Part shown: positions 15,447-32,430 of the stretch, one piece after another | Numbering within the stretch: position 1 is the first letter of the stretch | How the letters are laid out: each line of letters starts with the position of its first letter | Source: Siphonodentalium dalli | Taxonomy: Eukaryota; Mollusca; Scaphopoda; Gadilida; Siphonodentaliidae | DNA length: 64,000 nucleotides | Assembly (NCBI GenBank): GCA_032622095.1 | Contig: CP136061.1 | Coordinates: 2,666,001-2,730,000 of the forward strand | Direction: 5' to 3' | Translations under genes and position numbers: made by a program | Notes under the pieces: generated by a model | The model's input: the letters and a program-made list of their open reading frames with translations, nothing else | Databases searched by the model: none | What the model was told of the DNA's origin: nothing

Positions 15447-18400
15447 ACACATAAGGAAGGTGACATATTGATAATGTATACCTATAAGACTCACATAAGG
15501 ACGGTGACATATTGATAATACATACCTATAAGACTCACATAAGGACGGTGACATATTGATAATGTATACCTATAAGACTCACATAAGGACGGTGACATAT
15601 TGATAATACATACCTATAAGACACATATAAGGAAGGTGACATATTGATAATGCATACCTATAAGACTGACATAAGGACGGTGGCATATTGATAATACATA
15701 CCTATAAGACACATATAAGGAAGGTGACATATTGATAATGCATACCTATAAGACTGACATAAGGACGGTGGCATATTGATAATACATACCTATAAGACTC
15801 ACATAAGGAAGGTGACATATTGATAATACATACCTATAAGACTCACATAAGGAAGGTGACATATTGATAATGTATACCTATAAGACACACATAAGGACGG
15901 TGACATATTGATAATGTATACCTATAAGACACACATAAGGACGGTGACATATTGATAATACATACCTATAAGACTGACATAAGGACGGTGGCATATTGAT
16001 AATACATACCTATAAGACACACATAAGGAAGGTGACATATTGATAATGCATACCTATAAGACTCACATAAGGAAGGTGACATATTGATAATACATACCTA
16101 TAAGACTCACATAAGGAAGGTGACATATTGATAATACATACCTTTAAGACTCACATAAGGAAGGTGACATATTGATAATGCATACCTATAAGACTCACAT
16201 AAGGAAGGTGACATATTGATAATACATACCTATAAGACTCACATAAGGAAGGTGACATATTGATAATGTATACCTATAAGACACACATAAGGACGGTGAC
16301 ATATTGATAATACATACCTAGAAGACACACATAAGGAAGGTGACATATTGATAATGCATACCTATAAGACTCACATAAGGAAGGTGGCATATTGATAATA
16401 CATACCTATAAGACTCACATAAGGAAGGTGGCATATTGATAATACATACCTATAAGACTCACATAAGGACGGTGGCATATTGATAATACATACCTATAAG
16501 ACTCACATAAGGACGGTGACATATTGATAATACATACCTATAAGACTGACATAAGGAAGGTGACATATTGATAATACATACCTATAAGACACACATAAGG
16601 ACGGTGACATATTGATAATGTATACCTATAAGACACACATAAGGACGGTGACATATTGATAATGTATACCTATAAGACACACATAAGGACGGTGACATAT
16701 TGATAATACATACCTATAATACTCACATAAGGAAGGTGGCATATTGATAATACATACCTATAAGACTCACATAAGGACGGTGGCATATTGATAATACATA
16801 CCTATAAGACTCACATAAGGACGGTGACATATTGATAATACATACCTATAATACTCACATAAGGAAGGTGGCATATTGATAATACATACCTATAAGACTC
16901 ACATAAGGACGGTGACATATTGATAATACATACCTATAATACTCACATAAGGAAGGTGGCATATTGATAATACATACCTATAAGACACACATAAGGACGG
17001 TGACATATTGATAATACATACCTATAAGACTCACATAAGGAAGGTGACATATTGATAATACATACCTATAAGACACACATAAGGACGGTGACATATTGAT
17101 AATGCATACCTATAAGACTGACATAAGGACGGTGGCATATTGATAATACATACCTATAAGACACACATAAGGACGGTGGATATTGATAATACATACCTAT
17201 AAGACTCACATAAGGAAGGTGACATATTGATAATACATACCTATAAGACTCACATAAGGACGGTGACATATTGATAATACATACCTATAAGACTCACATA
17301 AGGACGGTGACATATTGATAATACATACCTATAAGACTCACATAAGGACGGTGACATATTGATAATACATACCTATAAGACTCACATAAGGACGGTGGCA
17401 TATTGATAATACATACCTATAAGACTCACATAAGGACGGTGACATATTGATAATACATACCTATAAGACTCACATAAGGACGGTGACATATTGATAATAC
17501 ATACCTATAAGACTGACATAAGGACGGTGGCATATTGATAATACATACCTATAAGACTCACATAAGGAAGGTGACATATTGATAATACATACCTATAAGA
17601 CTCACATAAGGACGGTGACATATTGATAATGCATACCTATAAGACACACATAAGGAAGGTGGCATATTGATAATACATACATATAAGACTCACATAAGGA
17701 AGGTGGCATATTGATAATACATACCTATAAGACTCACATAAGGACGGTGACATATTGATAATACATACATATAAGACTGACATAAGGACGGTGACATATT
17801 GATAATACATACCTATAAGACTCACATAAGGACGGTGACATATTGATAATACATACCTATAAGACTCACATAAGGACGGTGACATATTGATAATACATAC
17901 ATATAAGACTGACATAAGGACGGTGACATATTGATAATACATACCTATAAGACTCACATAAGGACGGTGACATATTGATAATACATACCTATAAGACTCA
18001 CATAAGGACGGTGACATATTGATAATACATACCTATAAGACTCACATAAGGACGGTGACATATTGATAATACATACCTATAAGACTCACATAAGGACGGT
18101 GACATATTGATAATACATACCTATAAGACACACATAAGGACGGTGTATATTGATAATACATACCTATAAGACTCACATAAGGACGGTGACATATTGATAA
18201 TACATACCTATAAGACTCACATAAGGACGGTGACATATTGATAATACATACCTATAAGACTGACATAAGGACGGTGACATATTGATAATACATACCTATA
18301 AGACTCACATAAGGACGGTGACATATTGATAATGTATACCTATAAGACTCACATAAGGACGGTGACATATTGATAATACATACCTATAAGACTCACATAA

Positions 18401-18664
18401 GGAAGGTGACATATTGATAATACATACCTATAAGACTCACATAAGGACGGTGACATATTGATAATACATACCTATAAGACTCACATAAGGACGGTGGCAT
18501 ATTGATAATACATACATACAAGACTGACATAAGGACGGTGGCATATTGATAATACATACCTATAAGACACACATAAGGAAGGTGGCATATTGATAATACA
18601 TACCTATAAGACTCACATAAGGACGGTGACATATTGATAATACATACCTATAAGACACACATAA

Positions 18665-19368
18665 GGAAGGTGGCATATTGATAATACATACCTATAAGAC
18701 TCACATAAGGAAGGTGACATATTGATAATACATACCTATAAGACTCACATAAGGACGGTGACATATTGATAATACATACCTATAAGACTCACATAAGGAC
18801 GGTGACATATTGATAATACATACCTATAAGACACACATAAGGAAGGTGGCATATTGATAATACATACCTATAAGACTCACATAAGGACGGTGACATATTG
18901 ATAATACATACCTATAAGACTCACATAAGGACGGTGACATATTGATAATACATACCTATAAGACTCACATAAGGACGGTGACATATTGATAATACATACC
19001 TATAAGACACACATAAGGAAGGTGGCATATTGATAATACATACCTATAAGACTCACATAAGGAAGGTGACATATTGATAATACATACCTATAAGACTCAC
19101 ATAAGGACGGTGACATATTGATAATACATACCTATAAGACTCACATAAGGACGGTGACATATTGATAATACATACCTATAAGACACACATAAGGAAGGTG
19201 GCATATTGATAATACATACCTATAAGACTCACATAAGGACGGTGACATATTGATAATACATACCTATAAGACTCACATAAGGACGGTGACATATTGATAA
19301 TACATACCTATAAGACACACATAAGGACGGTGACATATTGATAATACATACCTATAAGACTCACATAA
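18665..19368 (+). repeat. 176-bp tetrameric higher-order repeat, 4 copies
   Basis: The marker GGAAGGTGGC, preceded by a CACACATAA monomer, occurs at 18,665, 18,841, 19,017 and 19,193, exactly 176 bp apart (4 x 44). Between markers the three other monomers are mostly CTCACATAAGGACGGTGAC type. The copies are close but not identical, for example GGAAGG versus GGACGG in the second monomer. Confidence 0.85.
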
Positions 19369-21177
19369 GGACGGTGACATATTGATAATACATACCTATA
19401 AGACTCACATAAGGACGGTGACATATTGATAATACATACCTATAAGACTGACATAAGGAAGGTGGCATATTGATAATACATACCTATAAGACTGACATAA
19501 GGACGGTGACATATTGATAATACATACCTATAAGACTCACATAAGGACGGTGACATATTGATAATACATACCTATAAGACACACATAAGGACGGTGTATA
19601 TTGATAATACATACCTATAAGACTCACATAAGGACGGTGACATATTGATAATACATACCTATAAGACTCACATAAGGACGGTGACATATTGATAATACAT
19701 ACCTATAAGACTGACATAAGGACGGTGACATATTGATAATACATACCTATAAGACTCACATAAGGACGGTGGATATTGATAATACATACCTATAAGACTC
19801 ACATAAGGACGGTGGATATTGATAATACATACCTATAAGACTCACATAAGGACGGTGACATATTGATAATACATACCTATAAGACTCACATAAGGACGGT
19901 GACATATTGATAATACATACCTATAAGACTGACATAAGGACGGTGACATATTGATAATACATACCTATAAGACTCACATAAGGACGGTGGATATTGATAA
20001 TACATACCTATAAGACTCACATAAGGACGGTGGATATTGATAATACATACCTATAAGACTCACATAAGGACGGTGGATATTGATAATACATACCTATAAG
20101 ACTCACATAAGGACGGTGACATATTGATAATACATACCTATAAGACACACATAAGGACGGTGACATATTGATAATACATACCTATAAGACACACATAAGG
20201 ACGGTGACATATTGATAATGCATACATATAAGACTCACATAAGGACGGTGGATATTGATAATACATACCTATAAGACACACATAAGGACGGTGACATATT
20301 GATAATACATACCTATAAGACACACATAAGGACGGTGACATATTGATAATGCATACCTATAAGACTCACATAAGGAAGGTGACATATTGATAATACATAC
20401 CTATAAGAGTCACATAAGGAAGGTGGCATATTGATAATGTATACCTATAAGACTCACATAAGGAAGGTGACATATTGATAATACATACCTATAAGACACA
20501 CATAAGGACGGTGGCATATTGATAATACATACCTATAAGACTCACATAAGGAAGGTGACATATTGATAATACATACCTATAAGAGTCACATAAGGACGGT
20601 GGCATATTGATAATACATACCTATAAAACTCACATAAGGACGGTGACATATTGATAATGCATACCTATAAGACTGACATAAGGACAGTGACATATTGATA
20701 ATACATACCTATAAGACACACATAAGGAAGGTGGCATATTGATAATACATACCTATAAGACTCACATAAGGACGGTGGCATATTGATAATACATACCTAT
20801 AAGACTCACATAAGGACGGTGACATATTGATAATGCATACCTATAAGACTCACATAAGGAAGGTGACATATTGATAATACATACCTATAGGACTCACATA
20901 AGGACGGTGCATATTGATAATACATACCTATAAGACTCACATAAGGAAGGTGGCATATTGATAATACATACCTATAAGACACACATAAGGAAGGTGACAT
21001 ATTGATAATGCATACCTATAAGACTCACATAAGGACGGTGGCATATTGATAATACATACCTATAGGACTCACATAAGGAAGGTGACATATTGATAATCCA
21101 TACCTATAAGACTCACATAAGGACGGTGTATATTGATAATACATACCTATAAGACTCACATAAGGAAGGTGACATAT

Positions 21178-24100
21178 TGATAATACATACCTATAGGACT
21201 CACATAAGGAAGGTGGCATATTGATAATACATACCTATAAGACACACATAAGGACGGTGTATATTGATAATACATACCTATAAGACTCACATAAGGACGG
21301 TGGATATTGATAATACATACCTATAAGACTCACATAAGGACGGTGGATATTGATAATACATACCTATAAGACTCACATAAGGACGGTGGATATTGATAAT
21401 ACATACCTATAAGACTCACATAAGGAAGGTGACATATTGATAATACATACCTATAAGACTCACATAAGGAAGGTGACATATTGATAATACATACCTATAA
21501 GACTCACATAAGGAAGGTGGCATATTGATAATACATACCTATAAGACACACATAAGGACGGTGTATATTGATAATACATACCTATAAGACTCACATAAGG
21601 ACGGTGGATATTGATAATACATACCTATAAGACTCACATAAGGAAGGTGACATATTGATAATACATACCTATAAGACACACATAAGGAAGGTGGCATATT
21701 GATAATACATACCTATAAGACACACATAAGGAAGGTGGCATATTGATAATACATACCTATAAGACTCACATAAGGAAGGTGACATATTGATAATACATAC
21801 CTATAAGACACACATAAGGACGGTGACATATTGATAATACATACCTATAAGACTCACATAAGGAAGGTGACATATTGATAATACATACCTATAAGACACA
21901 CATAAGGACGGTGACATATTGATAATACATACCTATAAGACACACATAAGGACGGTGACATATTGATAATGCATACATATAAGACTCACATAAGGACGGT
22001 GGATATTGATAATACATACCTATAAGACTCACATAAGGAAGGTGGCATATTGATAATACATACCTATAAGACTCACATAAGGACGGTGGCATATTGATAA
22101 TGTATACATATAAGACTCACATAATGAAGGTGGATATTGATAATACATACCTATAAGACACACATAAGGCCGGTGGATATTGATAATACATACCTATAAG
22201 ACTCACATAAGGACGGTGGATATTGATAATACATACCTATAAGACTCACATAAGGACGGTGGATATTGATAATACATACCTATAAGACTCACATAAGGAA
22301 GGTGACATATTGATAATACATACATATAAGACTCACATAAGGACGGTGGCATATTGATAATGCATACCTATAAGACTCACATAAGGACGGTGGCATATTG
22401 ATAATGCATACCTATAAGACTCACATAAGGAAGGTGGCATATTGATAATGCATACCTATAAGACTCACATAAGGACGGTGGCATATTGATAATACATACA
22501 TATAAGACTCACATAAGGACGGTGACATATTGATAATGCATACATATAAGACTCACATAAGGAAGGTGGCATATTGATAATACATACCTATAAGACTCAC
22601 ATAAGGACGGTGGCATATTGATAATGTATACATATAAGACTCACATAATGAAGGTGGATATTGATAATACATACCTATAAGACACACATAAGGACGGTGA
22701 CATATTGATAATGCATACATATAAGACTCACATAAGGACGGTGACATATTGATAATGCATACATATAAGACTCACATAAGGACGGTGGCATATTGATAAT
22801 GCATACCTATAAGACTCACATAAGGAAGGTGGCATATTGATAATACATACCTATAAGACTCACATAAGGACGGTGGCATATTGATAATGTATACATATAA
22901 GACTCACATAATGAAGGTGGATATTGATAATACATACCTATAAGACTCACATAAGGACGGTGGATATTGATAATACATACCTATAAGACTCACATAAGGA
23001 CGGTGCATATTGATAATACATACCTATAAGACTCACATAAGGAAGGTGACATATTGATAATACATACCTATAAGACACACATAAGGAAGGTGGCATATTG
23101 ATAATACATACCTATAAGACACACATAAGGAAGGTGGCATATTGATAATACATACCTATAGGACTCACATAAGGAAGGTGGCATATTGATAATACATACC
23201 TATAAGACACACATAAGGACGGTGTATATTGATAATACATACCTATAAGACTCACATAAGGACGGTGGATATTGATAATACATACCTATAAGACTCACAT
23301 AAGGACGGTGGATATTGATAATACATACCTATAAGACTCACATAAGGACGGTGGATATTGATAATACATACCTATAAGACTCACATAAGGAAGGTGACAT
23401 ATTGATAATACATACCTATAAGACTCACATAAGGAAGGTGACATATTGATAATACATACCTATAAGACTCACATAAGGAAGGTGGCATATTGATAATACA
23501 TACCTATAAGACACACATAAGGACGGTGTATATTGATAATACATACCTATAAGACTCACATAAGGACGGTGGATATTGATAATACATACCTATAAGACTC
23601 ACATAAGGAAGGTGACATATTGATAATACATACCTATAAGACACACATAAGGAAGGTGGCATATTGATAATACATACCTATAAGACACACATAAGGAAGG
23701 TGGCATATTGATAATACATACCTATAAGACTCACATAAGGAAGGTGACATATTGATAATACATACCTATAAGACACACATAAGGACGGTGACATATTGAT
23801 AATACATACCTATAAGACTCACATAAGGAAGGTGACATATTGATAATACATACCTATAAGACACACATAAGGACGGTGACATATTGATAATACATACCTA
23901 TAAGACACACATAAGGACGGTGACATATTGATAATGCATACATATAAGACTCACATAAGGACGGTGGATATTGATAATACATACCTATAAGACTCACATA
24001 AGGAAGGTGGCATATTGATAATACATACCTATAAGACTCACATAAGGACGGTGGCATATTGATAATGTATACATATAAGACTCACATAATGAAGGTGGAT

Positions 24101-25085
24101 ATTGATAATACATACCTATAAGACACACATAAGGCCGGTGGATATTGATAATACATACCTATAAGACTCACATAAGGACGGTGGATATTGATAATACATA
24201 CCTATAAGACTCACATAAGGACGGTGGATATTGATAATACATACCTATAAGACTCACATAAGGAAGGTGACATATTGATAATACATACATATAAGACTCA
24301 CATAAGGACGGTGGCATATTGATAATGCATACCTATAAGACTCACATAAGGACGGTGGCATATTGATAATGCATACCTATAAGACTCACATAAGGAAGGT
24401 GGCATATTGATAATGCATACCTATAAGACTCACATAAGGACGGTGGCATATTGATAATACATACATATAAGACTCACATAAGGACGGTGACATATTGATA
24501 ATGCATACATATAAGACTCACATAAGGAAGGTGGCATATTGATAATACATACCTATAAGACTCACATAAGGACGGTGGCATATTGATAATGTATACATAT
24601 AAGACTCACATAATGAAGGTGGATATTGATAATACATACCTATAAGACACACATAAGGACGGTGACATATTGATAATGCATACATATAAGACTCACATAA
24701 GGACGGTGACATATTGATAATGCATACATATAAGACTCACATAAGGACGGTGGCATATTGATAATGCATACCTATAAGACTCACATAAGGAAGGTGGCAT
24801 ATTGATAATACATACCTATAAGACTCACATAAGGACGGTGGCATATTGATAATGTATACATATAAGACTCACATAATGAAGGTGGATATTGATAATACAT
24901 ACCTATAAGACTCACATAAGGACGGTGGATATTGATAATACATACCTATAAGACTCACATAAGGACGGTGCATATTGATAATACATACCTATAAGACTCA
25001 CATAAGGAAGGTGACATATTGATAATACATACCTATAAGACACACATAAGGAAGGTGGCATATTGATAATACATACCTATAAGAC
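21178..25085 (+). repeat. 1,965-bp tandem segmental duplication of satellite
   Basis: Segment about 21,178-23,145 is followed by a copy about 23,146-25,085 at an offset of 1,965 bp. Matching landmarks include the CTATAGGACT monomer (21,193/23,158), GGACGGTGTATATTG (21,251/23,216), and the series of AATGCATACATATAAG and AATGTATACATATAAG monomers with TCACATAATGAAGG. The copies part on the left at GTGACAT versus GTGGCAT and on the right near 23,121/25,086. Confidence 0.85.
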
Positions 25086-28000
25086 TCACATAAGGACGGT
25101 GGCATATTGATAATGCATACCTATAAGACTCACATAAGGAAGGTGGCATATTGATAATACATACCTATAAGACTCACATAAGGACGGTGGCATATTGATA
25201 ATGTATACATATAAGACTCACATAATGAAGGTGGATATTGATAATACATACCTATAAGACACACATAAGGACGGTGACATATTGATAATGCATACATATA
25301 AGACTCACATAAGGACGGTGACATATTGATAATGCATACATATAAGACTCACATAAGGACGGTGGCATATTGATAATGCATACCTATAAGACTCACATAA
25401 GGAAGGTGGCATATTGATAATACATACCTATAAGACTCACATAAGGACGGTGGCATATTGATAATGTATACATATAAGACTCACATAATGAAGGTGGATA
25501 TTGATAATACATACATATAAGACTCACATAAGGACGGTGGATATTGATAATACATACCTATAAGACTCACATAAGGACGGTGCATATTGATAATACATAC
25601 CTATAAGACTCACATAAGGAAGGTGACATATTGATAATACATACCTATAAGACACACATAAGGAAGGTGGCATATTGATAATACATACCTATAAGACTCA
25701 CATAAGGACGGTGGCATATTGATAATACATACCTATAAGACTCACATAAGGAAGGTGACATATTGATAATACATACCTATAAGACACACATAAGGAAGGT
25801 GGCATATTGATAATACATACCTATAAGACACACATAAGGAAGGTGGCATATTGATAATACATACCTATAAGACTCACATAAGGAAGGTGACATATTGATA
25901 ATACATACCTATAGGACTCACATAAGGAAGGTGACATATTGATAATACATACCTATAAGACACACATAAGGAAGGTGGCATATTGATAATACATACCTAT
26001 AAGACTCACATAAGGAAGGTGACATATTGATAATACATACCTATAAGACACACATAAGGAAGGTGGCATATTGATAATACATACCTATAAGACTCACATA
26101 AGGAAGGTGACATATTGATAATACATACCTATAAGACACACATAAGGAAGGTGGCATATTGATAATACATACCTATAAGACACACATAAGGAAGGTGGCA
26201 TATTGATAATACATACCTATAAGACTCACATAAGGAAGGTGACATATTGATAATACATACCTATAGGACTCACATAAGGAAGGTGACATATTGATAATAC
26301 ATACCTATAAGACACACATAAGGAAGGTGGCATATTGATAATACATACCTATAAGACTCACATAAGGAAGGTGACATATTGATAATACATACCTATAAGA
26401 CACACATAAGGAAGGTGGCATATTGATAATACATACCTATAAGACTCACATAAGGAAGGTGACATATTGATAATACATACCTATAAGACACACATAAGGA
26501 AGGTGGCATATTGATAATACATACCTATAAGACACACATAAGGAAGGTGGCATATTGATAATACATACCTATAAGACTCACATAAGGAAGGTGACATATT
26601 GATAATACATACCTATAAGACTCACATAAGGAAGGTGACATATTGATAATACATACCTATAGGACTCACATAAGGACGGTGACATATTGATAATACATAC
26701 CTATAGGACTCACATAAGGAAGGTGACATATTGATAATACATACCTATAAGACTCACATAAGGAAGGTGACATATTGATAATACATACCTATAAGACTCA
26801 CATAAGGACGGTGGCATATTGATAATACATACCTATAAGACTCACATAAGGACGGTGACATATTGATAATACATACCTATAGGACTCACATAAGGAAGGT
26901 GACATATTGATAATACATACCTATAAGACACACATAAGGTCGGTGGATATTGATAATACATACCTATAAGACACACATAAGGTCGGTGGATATTGATAAT
27001 ACATACCTATAAGACACACATAAGGCCGGGGGATATTGATAATCCATACCTATAAGACTCACATAAGGTCGGTGGATATTGATAATACATACCTATAAGA
27101 CACACATAAGGTCGGTGGATATTGATAATACATACCTATAAGACACACATAAGGCCGGTGGATATTGATAATACATACCTATAAGACTCACATAAGGACG
27201 GTGGATATTGATAATCCATACCTATAAGACACACATGAGGCCGGTGGATATTGATAATGCATACCTATAAGACACACATAAGGCCGGTGGATATTGATAA
27301 TACATACCTATAAGACTCACATAAGGTCGGTGGATATTGATAATGCATACCTATAAGACACACATAAGGCCGGTGGATATTGATAATACATACCTATAAG
27401 ACTCACATAAGGCCGGGGGATATTGATAATACATACCTATAAGACACATATAAGGTCGGTGGATATTGATAATACATACCTATAAGACACACATAAGGTC
27501 GGTGGATATTGATAATACATACCTATAAGACACACATAATGTCGGTGGATATTGATAATACATACCTATAAGACACACATAAGGACGGTGGATATTGATA
27601 ATACATACCTATAAGACACACATAAGGTCGGTGGATATTGATAATACATACCTATAAGACACACATAATGTCGGTGGATATTGATAATACATACCTATAA
27701 GACACACATAATGTCGGTGGATATTGATAATACATACCTATAAGACTCACATAAGGCCGGGGGATATTGATAATACATACCTATAAGACACATATAAGGT
27801 CGGTGGATATTGATAATACATACATATAAGACATACATAAGGCCGGTGGATATTGATAATACATACCTATAAGACACACATAATGTCGGTGGATATTGAT
27901 AATACATACCTATAAGACACACATAAGGTCGGTGGATATTGATAATGTATACCTATAAGACACACATAAGGACGGTGCATATTGATAATACATACCTATA

Positions 28001-31000
28001 AGACACACATAAGGTCGGTGGATATTGATAATACATACCTATAAGACACACATAAGGACGGTGCATATTGATAATACATACCTATAAGACACACATAAGG
28101 ACGGTGACATATTGATAATGCATACATATAAGACTCACATAAGGACGGTGGATATTGATAATACATACCTATAAGACTCACATAAGGAAGGTGGCATATT
28201 GATAATACATACCTATAAGACTCACATAAGGACGGTGGCATATTGATAATGTATACATATAAGACTCACATAATGAAGGTGGATATTGATAATACATACC
28301 TATAAGACACACATAAGGCCGGTGGATATTGATAATACATACCTATAAGACTCACATAAGGACGGTGGATATTGATAATACATACCTATAAGACTCACAT
28401 AAGGACGGTGGATATTGATAATACATACCTATAAGACTCACATAAGGAAGGTGACATATTGATAATACATACATATAAGACTCACATAAGGACGGTGGCA
28501 TATTGATAATGCATACCTATAAGACTCACATAAGGACGGTGGCATATTGATAATGCATACCTATAAGACTCACATAAGGAAGGTGGCATATTGATAATGC
28601 ATACCTATAAGACTCACATAAGGACGGTGGCATATTGATAATACATACATATAAGACTCACATAAGGACGGTGACATATTGATAATGCATACATATAAGA
28701 CTCACATAAGGAAGGTGGCATATTGATAATACATACCTATAAGACTCACATAAGGACGGTGGCATATTGATAATGTATACATATAAGACTCACATAATGA
28801 AGGTGGATATTGATAATACATACCTATAAGACACACATAAGGACGGTGACATATTGATAATGCATACATATAAGACTCACATAAGGACGGTGACATATTG
28901 ATAATGCATACATATAAGACTCACATAAGGACGGTGGCATATTGATAATGCATACCTATAAGACTCACATAAGGAAGGTGGCATATTGATAATACATACC
29001 TATAAGACTCACATAAGGACGGTGGCATATTGATAATGTATACATATAAGACTCACATAATGAAGGTGGATATTGATAATACATACCTATAAGACTCACA
29101 TAAGGACGGTGGATATTGATAATACATACCTATAAGACTCACATAAGGACGGTGCATATTGATAATACATACCTATAAGACTCACATAAGGAAGGTGACA
29201 TATTGATAATACATACCTATAAGACACACATAAGGAAGGTGGCATATTGATAATACATACCTATAAGACTCACATAAGGACGGTGGCATATTGATAATGC
29301 ATACCTATAAGACTCACATAAGGAAGGTGGCATATTGATAATACATACCTATAAGACTCACATAAGGACGGTGGCATATTGATAATGTATACATATAAGA
29401 CTCACATAATGAAGGTGGATATTGATAATACATACCTATAAGACACACATAAGGACGGTGACATATTGATAATGCATACATATAAGACTCACATAAGGAC
29501 GGTGACATATTGATAATGCATACATATAAGACTCACATAAGGACGGTGGCATATTGATAATGCATACCTATAAGACTCACATAAGGAAGGTGGCATATTG
29601 ATAATACATACCTATAAGACTCACATAAGGACGGTGGCATATTGATAATGTATACATATAAGACTCACATAATGAAGGTGGATATTGATAATACATACCT
29701 ATAAGACTCACATAAGGACGGTGGATATTGATAATACATACCTATAAGACTCACATAAGGACGGTGCATATTGATAATACATACCTATAAGACTCACATA
29801 AGGAAGGTGACATATTGATAATACATACCTATAAGACACACATAAGGAAGGTGGCATATTGATAATACATACCTATAAGACTCACATAAGGACGGTGGCA
29901 TATTGATAATACATACCTATAAGACTCACATAAGGAAGGTGACATATTGATAATACATACCTATAAGACACACATAAGGAAGGTGGCATATTGATAATAC
30001 ATACCTATAAGACACACATAAGGAAGGTGGCATATTGATAATACATACCTATAAGACTCACATAAGGAAGGTGACATATTGATAATACATACCTATAGGA
30101 CTCACATAAGGAAGGTGACATATTGATAATACATACCTATAAGACACACATAAGGAAGGTGGCATATTGATAATACATACCTATAAGACTCACATAAGGA
30201 AGGTGACATATTGATAATACATACCTATAAGACACACATAAGGAAGGTGGCATATTGATAATACATACCTATAAGACTCACATAAGGAAGGTGACATATT
30301 GATAATACATACCTATAAGACACACATAAGGAAGGTGGCATATTGATAATACATACCTATAAGACACACATAAGGAAGGTGGCATATTGATAATACATAC
30401 CTATAAGACTCACATAAGGAAGGTGACATATTGATAATACATACCTATAGGACTCACATAAGGAAGGTGACATATTGATAATACATACCTATAAGACACA
30501 CATAAGGAAGGTGGCATATTGATAATACATACCTATAAGACTCACATAAGGAAGGTGACATATTGATAATACATACCTATAAGACACACATAAGGAAGGT
30601 GGCATATTGATAATACATACCTATAAGACTCACATAAGGAAGGTGACATATTGATAATACATACCTATAAGACACACATAAGGAAGGTGGCATATTGATA
30701 ATACATACCTATAAGACACACATAAGGAAGGTGGCATATTGATAATACATACCTATAAGACTCACATAAGGAAGGTGACATATTGATAATACATACCTAT
30801 AAGACTCACATAAGGAAGGTGACATATTGATAATACATACCTATAGGACTCACATAAGGACGGTGACATATTGATAATACATACCTATAGGACTCACATA
30901 AGGAAGGTGACATATTGATAATACATACCTATAAGACTCACATAAGGAAGGTGACATATTGATAATACATACCTATAAGACTCACATAAGGACGGTGGCA

Positions 31001-32247
31001 TATTGATAATACATACCTATAAGACTCACATAAGGACGGTGACATATTGATAATACATACCTATAGGACTCACATAAGGAAGGTGACATATTGATAATAC
31101 ATACCTATAAGACACACATAAGGTCGGTGGATATTGATAATACATACCTATAAGACACACATAAGGTCGGTGGATATTGATAATACATACCTATAAGACA
31201 CACATAAGGCCGGGGGATATTGATAATCCATACCTATAAGACTCACATAAGGTCGGTGGATATTGATAATACATACCTATAAGACACACATAAGGTCGGT
31301 GGATATTGATAATACATACCTATAAGACACACATAAGGCCGGTGGATATTGATAATACATACCTATAAGACTCACATAAGGACGGTGGATATTGATAATC
31401 CATACCTATAAGACACACATGAGGCCGGTGGATATTGATAATGCATACCTATAAGACACACATAAGGCCGGTGGATATTGATAATACATACCTATAAGAC
31501 TCACATAAGGTCGGTGGATATTGATAATGCATACCTATAAGACACACATAAGGCCGGTGGATATTGATAATACATACCTATAAGACTCACATAAGGCCGG
31601 GGGATATTGATAATACATACCTATAAGACACATATAAGGTCGGTGGATATTGATAATACATACCTATAAGACACACATAAGGTCGGTGGATATTGATAAT
31701 ACATACCTATAAGACACACATAATGTCGGTGGATATTGATAATACATACCTATAAGACACACATAAGGACGGTGGATATTGATAATACATACCTATAAGA
31801 CACACATAAGGTCGGTGGATATTGATAATACATACCTATAAGACACACATAATGTCGGTGGATATTGATAATACATACCTATAAGACACACATAATGTCG
31901 GTGGATATTGATAATACATACCTATAAGACTCACATAAGGCCGGGGGATATTGATAATACATACCTATAAGACACATATAAGGTCGGTGGATATTGATAA
32001 TACATACATATAAGACATACATAAGGCCGGTGGATATTGATAATACATACCTATAAGACACACATAATGTCGGTGGATATTGATAATACATACCTATAAG
32101 ACACACATAAGGTCGGTGGATATTGATAATGTATACCTATAAGACACACATAAGGACGGTGCATATTGATAATACATACCTATAAGACACACATAAGGTC
32201 GGTGGATATTGATAATACATACCTATAAGACACACATAAGGACGGTG
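23880..32247 (+). repeat. 4,184-bp tandem segmental duplication of satellite (two copies)
   Basis: Copy A is about 23,880-28,063 and copy B about 28,064-32,247, directly adjoining. Landmarks shared at an offset of exactly 4,184 bp include the AATGTATACATATAAG/ATAATGAAGG monomers, GGCCGGGGGATATTG (27,024/31,208), the CACATGAGG monomer, and TAATGTCGG monomers near 27,710/31,894. The copies are near identical but not perfect: position 25,515 is A where 29,699 is C. Copy A also contains the right half of the older 1,965-bp duplication and a further 612-bp repeat (about 24,480 and 25,090), so the duplications are nested. Confidence 0.9.
25905..26615 (+). repeat. 352-bp (8-monomer) higher-order repeat
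   Basis: The CTATAGGACT monomer near 25,909 recurs near 26,261, an offset of 352 bp (8 x 44). It is followed in both places by the same succession of GGAAGGTGAC and GGAAGGTGGC monomers. The same block appears again 4,184 bp further on inside the second large copy. Confidence 0.7.
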
Positions 32248-32430
32248 CATATTGATAATACATACCTATAAGACACACATAAGGACGGTGACATATTGAT
32301 AATACATACCTATAAGACTCACATAAGGACGGTGACATATTGATAATACATACATATAAGACACACATAATGCCGGTGGATATTGATAATACATACCTAT
32401 AAGACACACATAAGGTCGGTGGCATATCGA
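26930..32430 (+). repeat. Satellite subfamily: first GGTCGG/GGCCGG monomers
   Basis: Up to about 26,930 the variable block is GGACGG or GGAAGG. From 26,938 GGTCGG and GGCCGG appear with the 43-bp GTGGATATTG form, and CACACATAATGTCGG and CATATAAGGTCGG occur as local variants. The segment 26,930-28,060 lies at the end of the first 4,184-bp copy and recurs at about 31,115-32,247, so the two GGTCGG patches inside this range are one patch copied. Confidence 0.8.
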
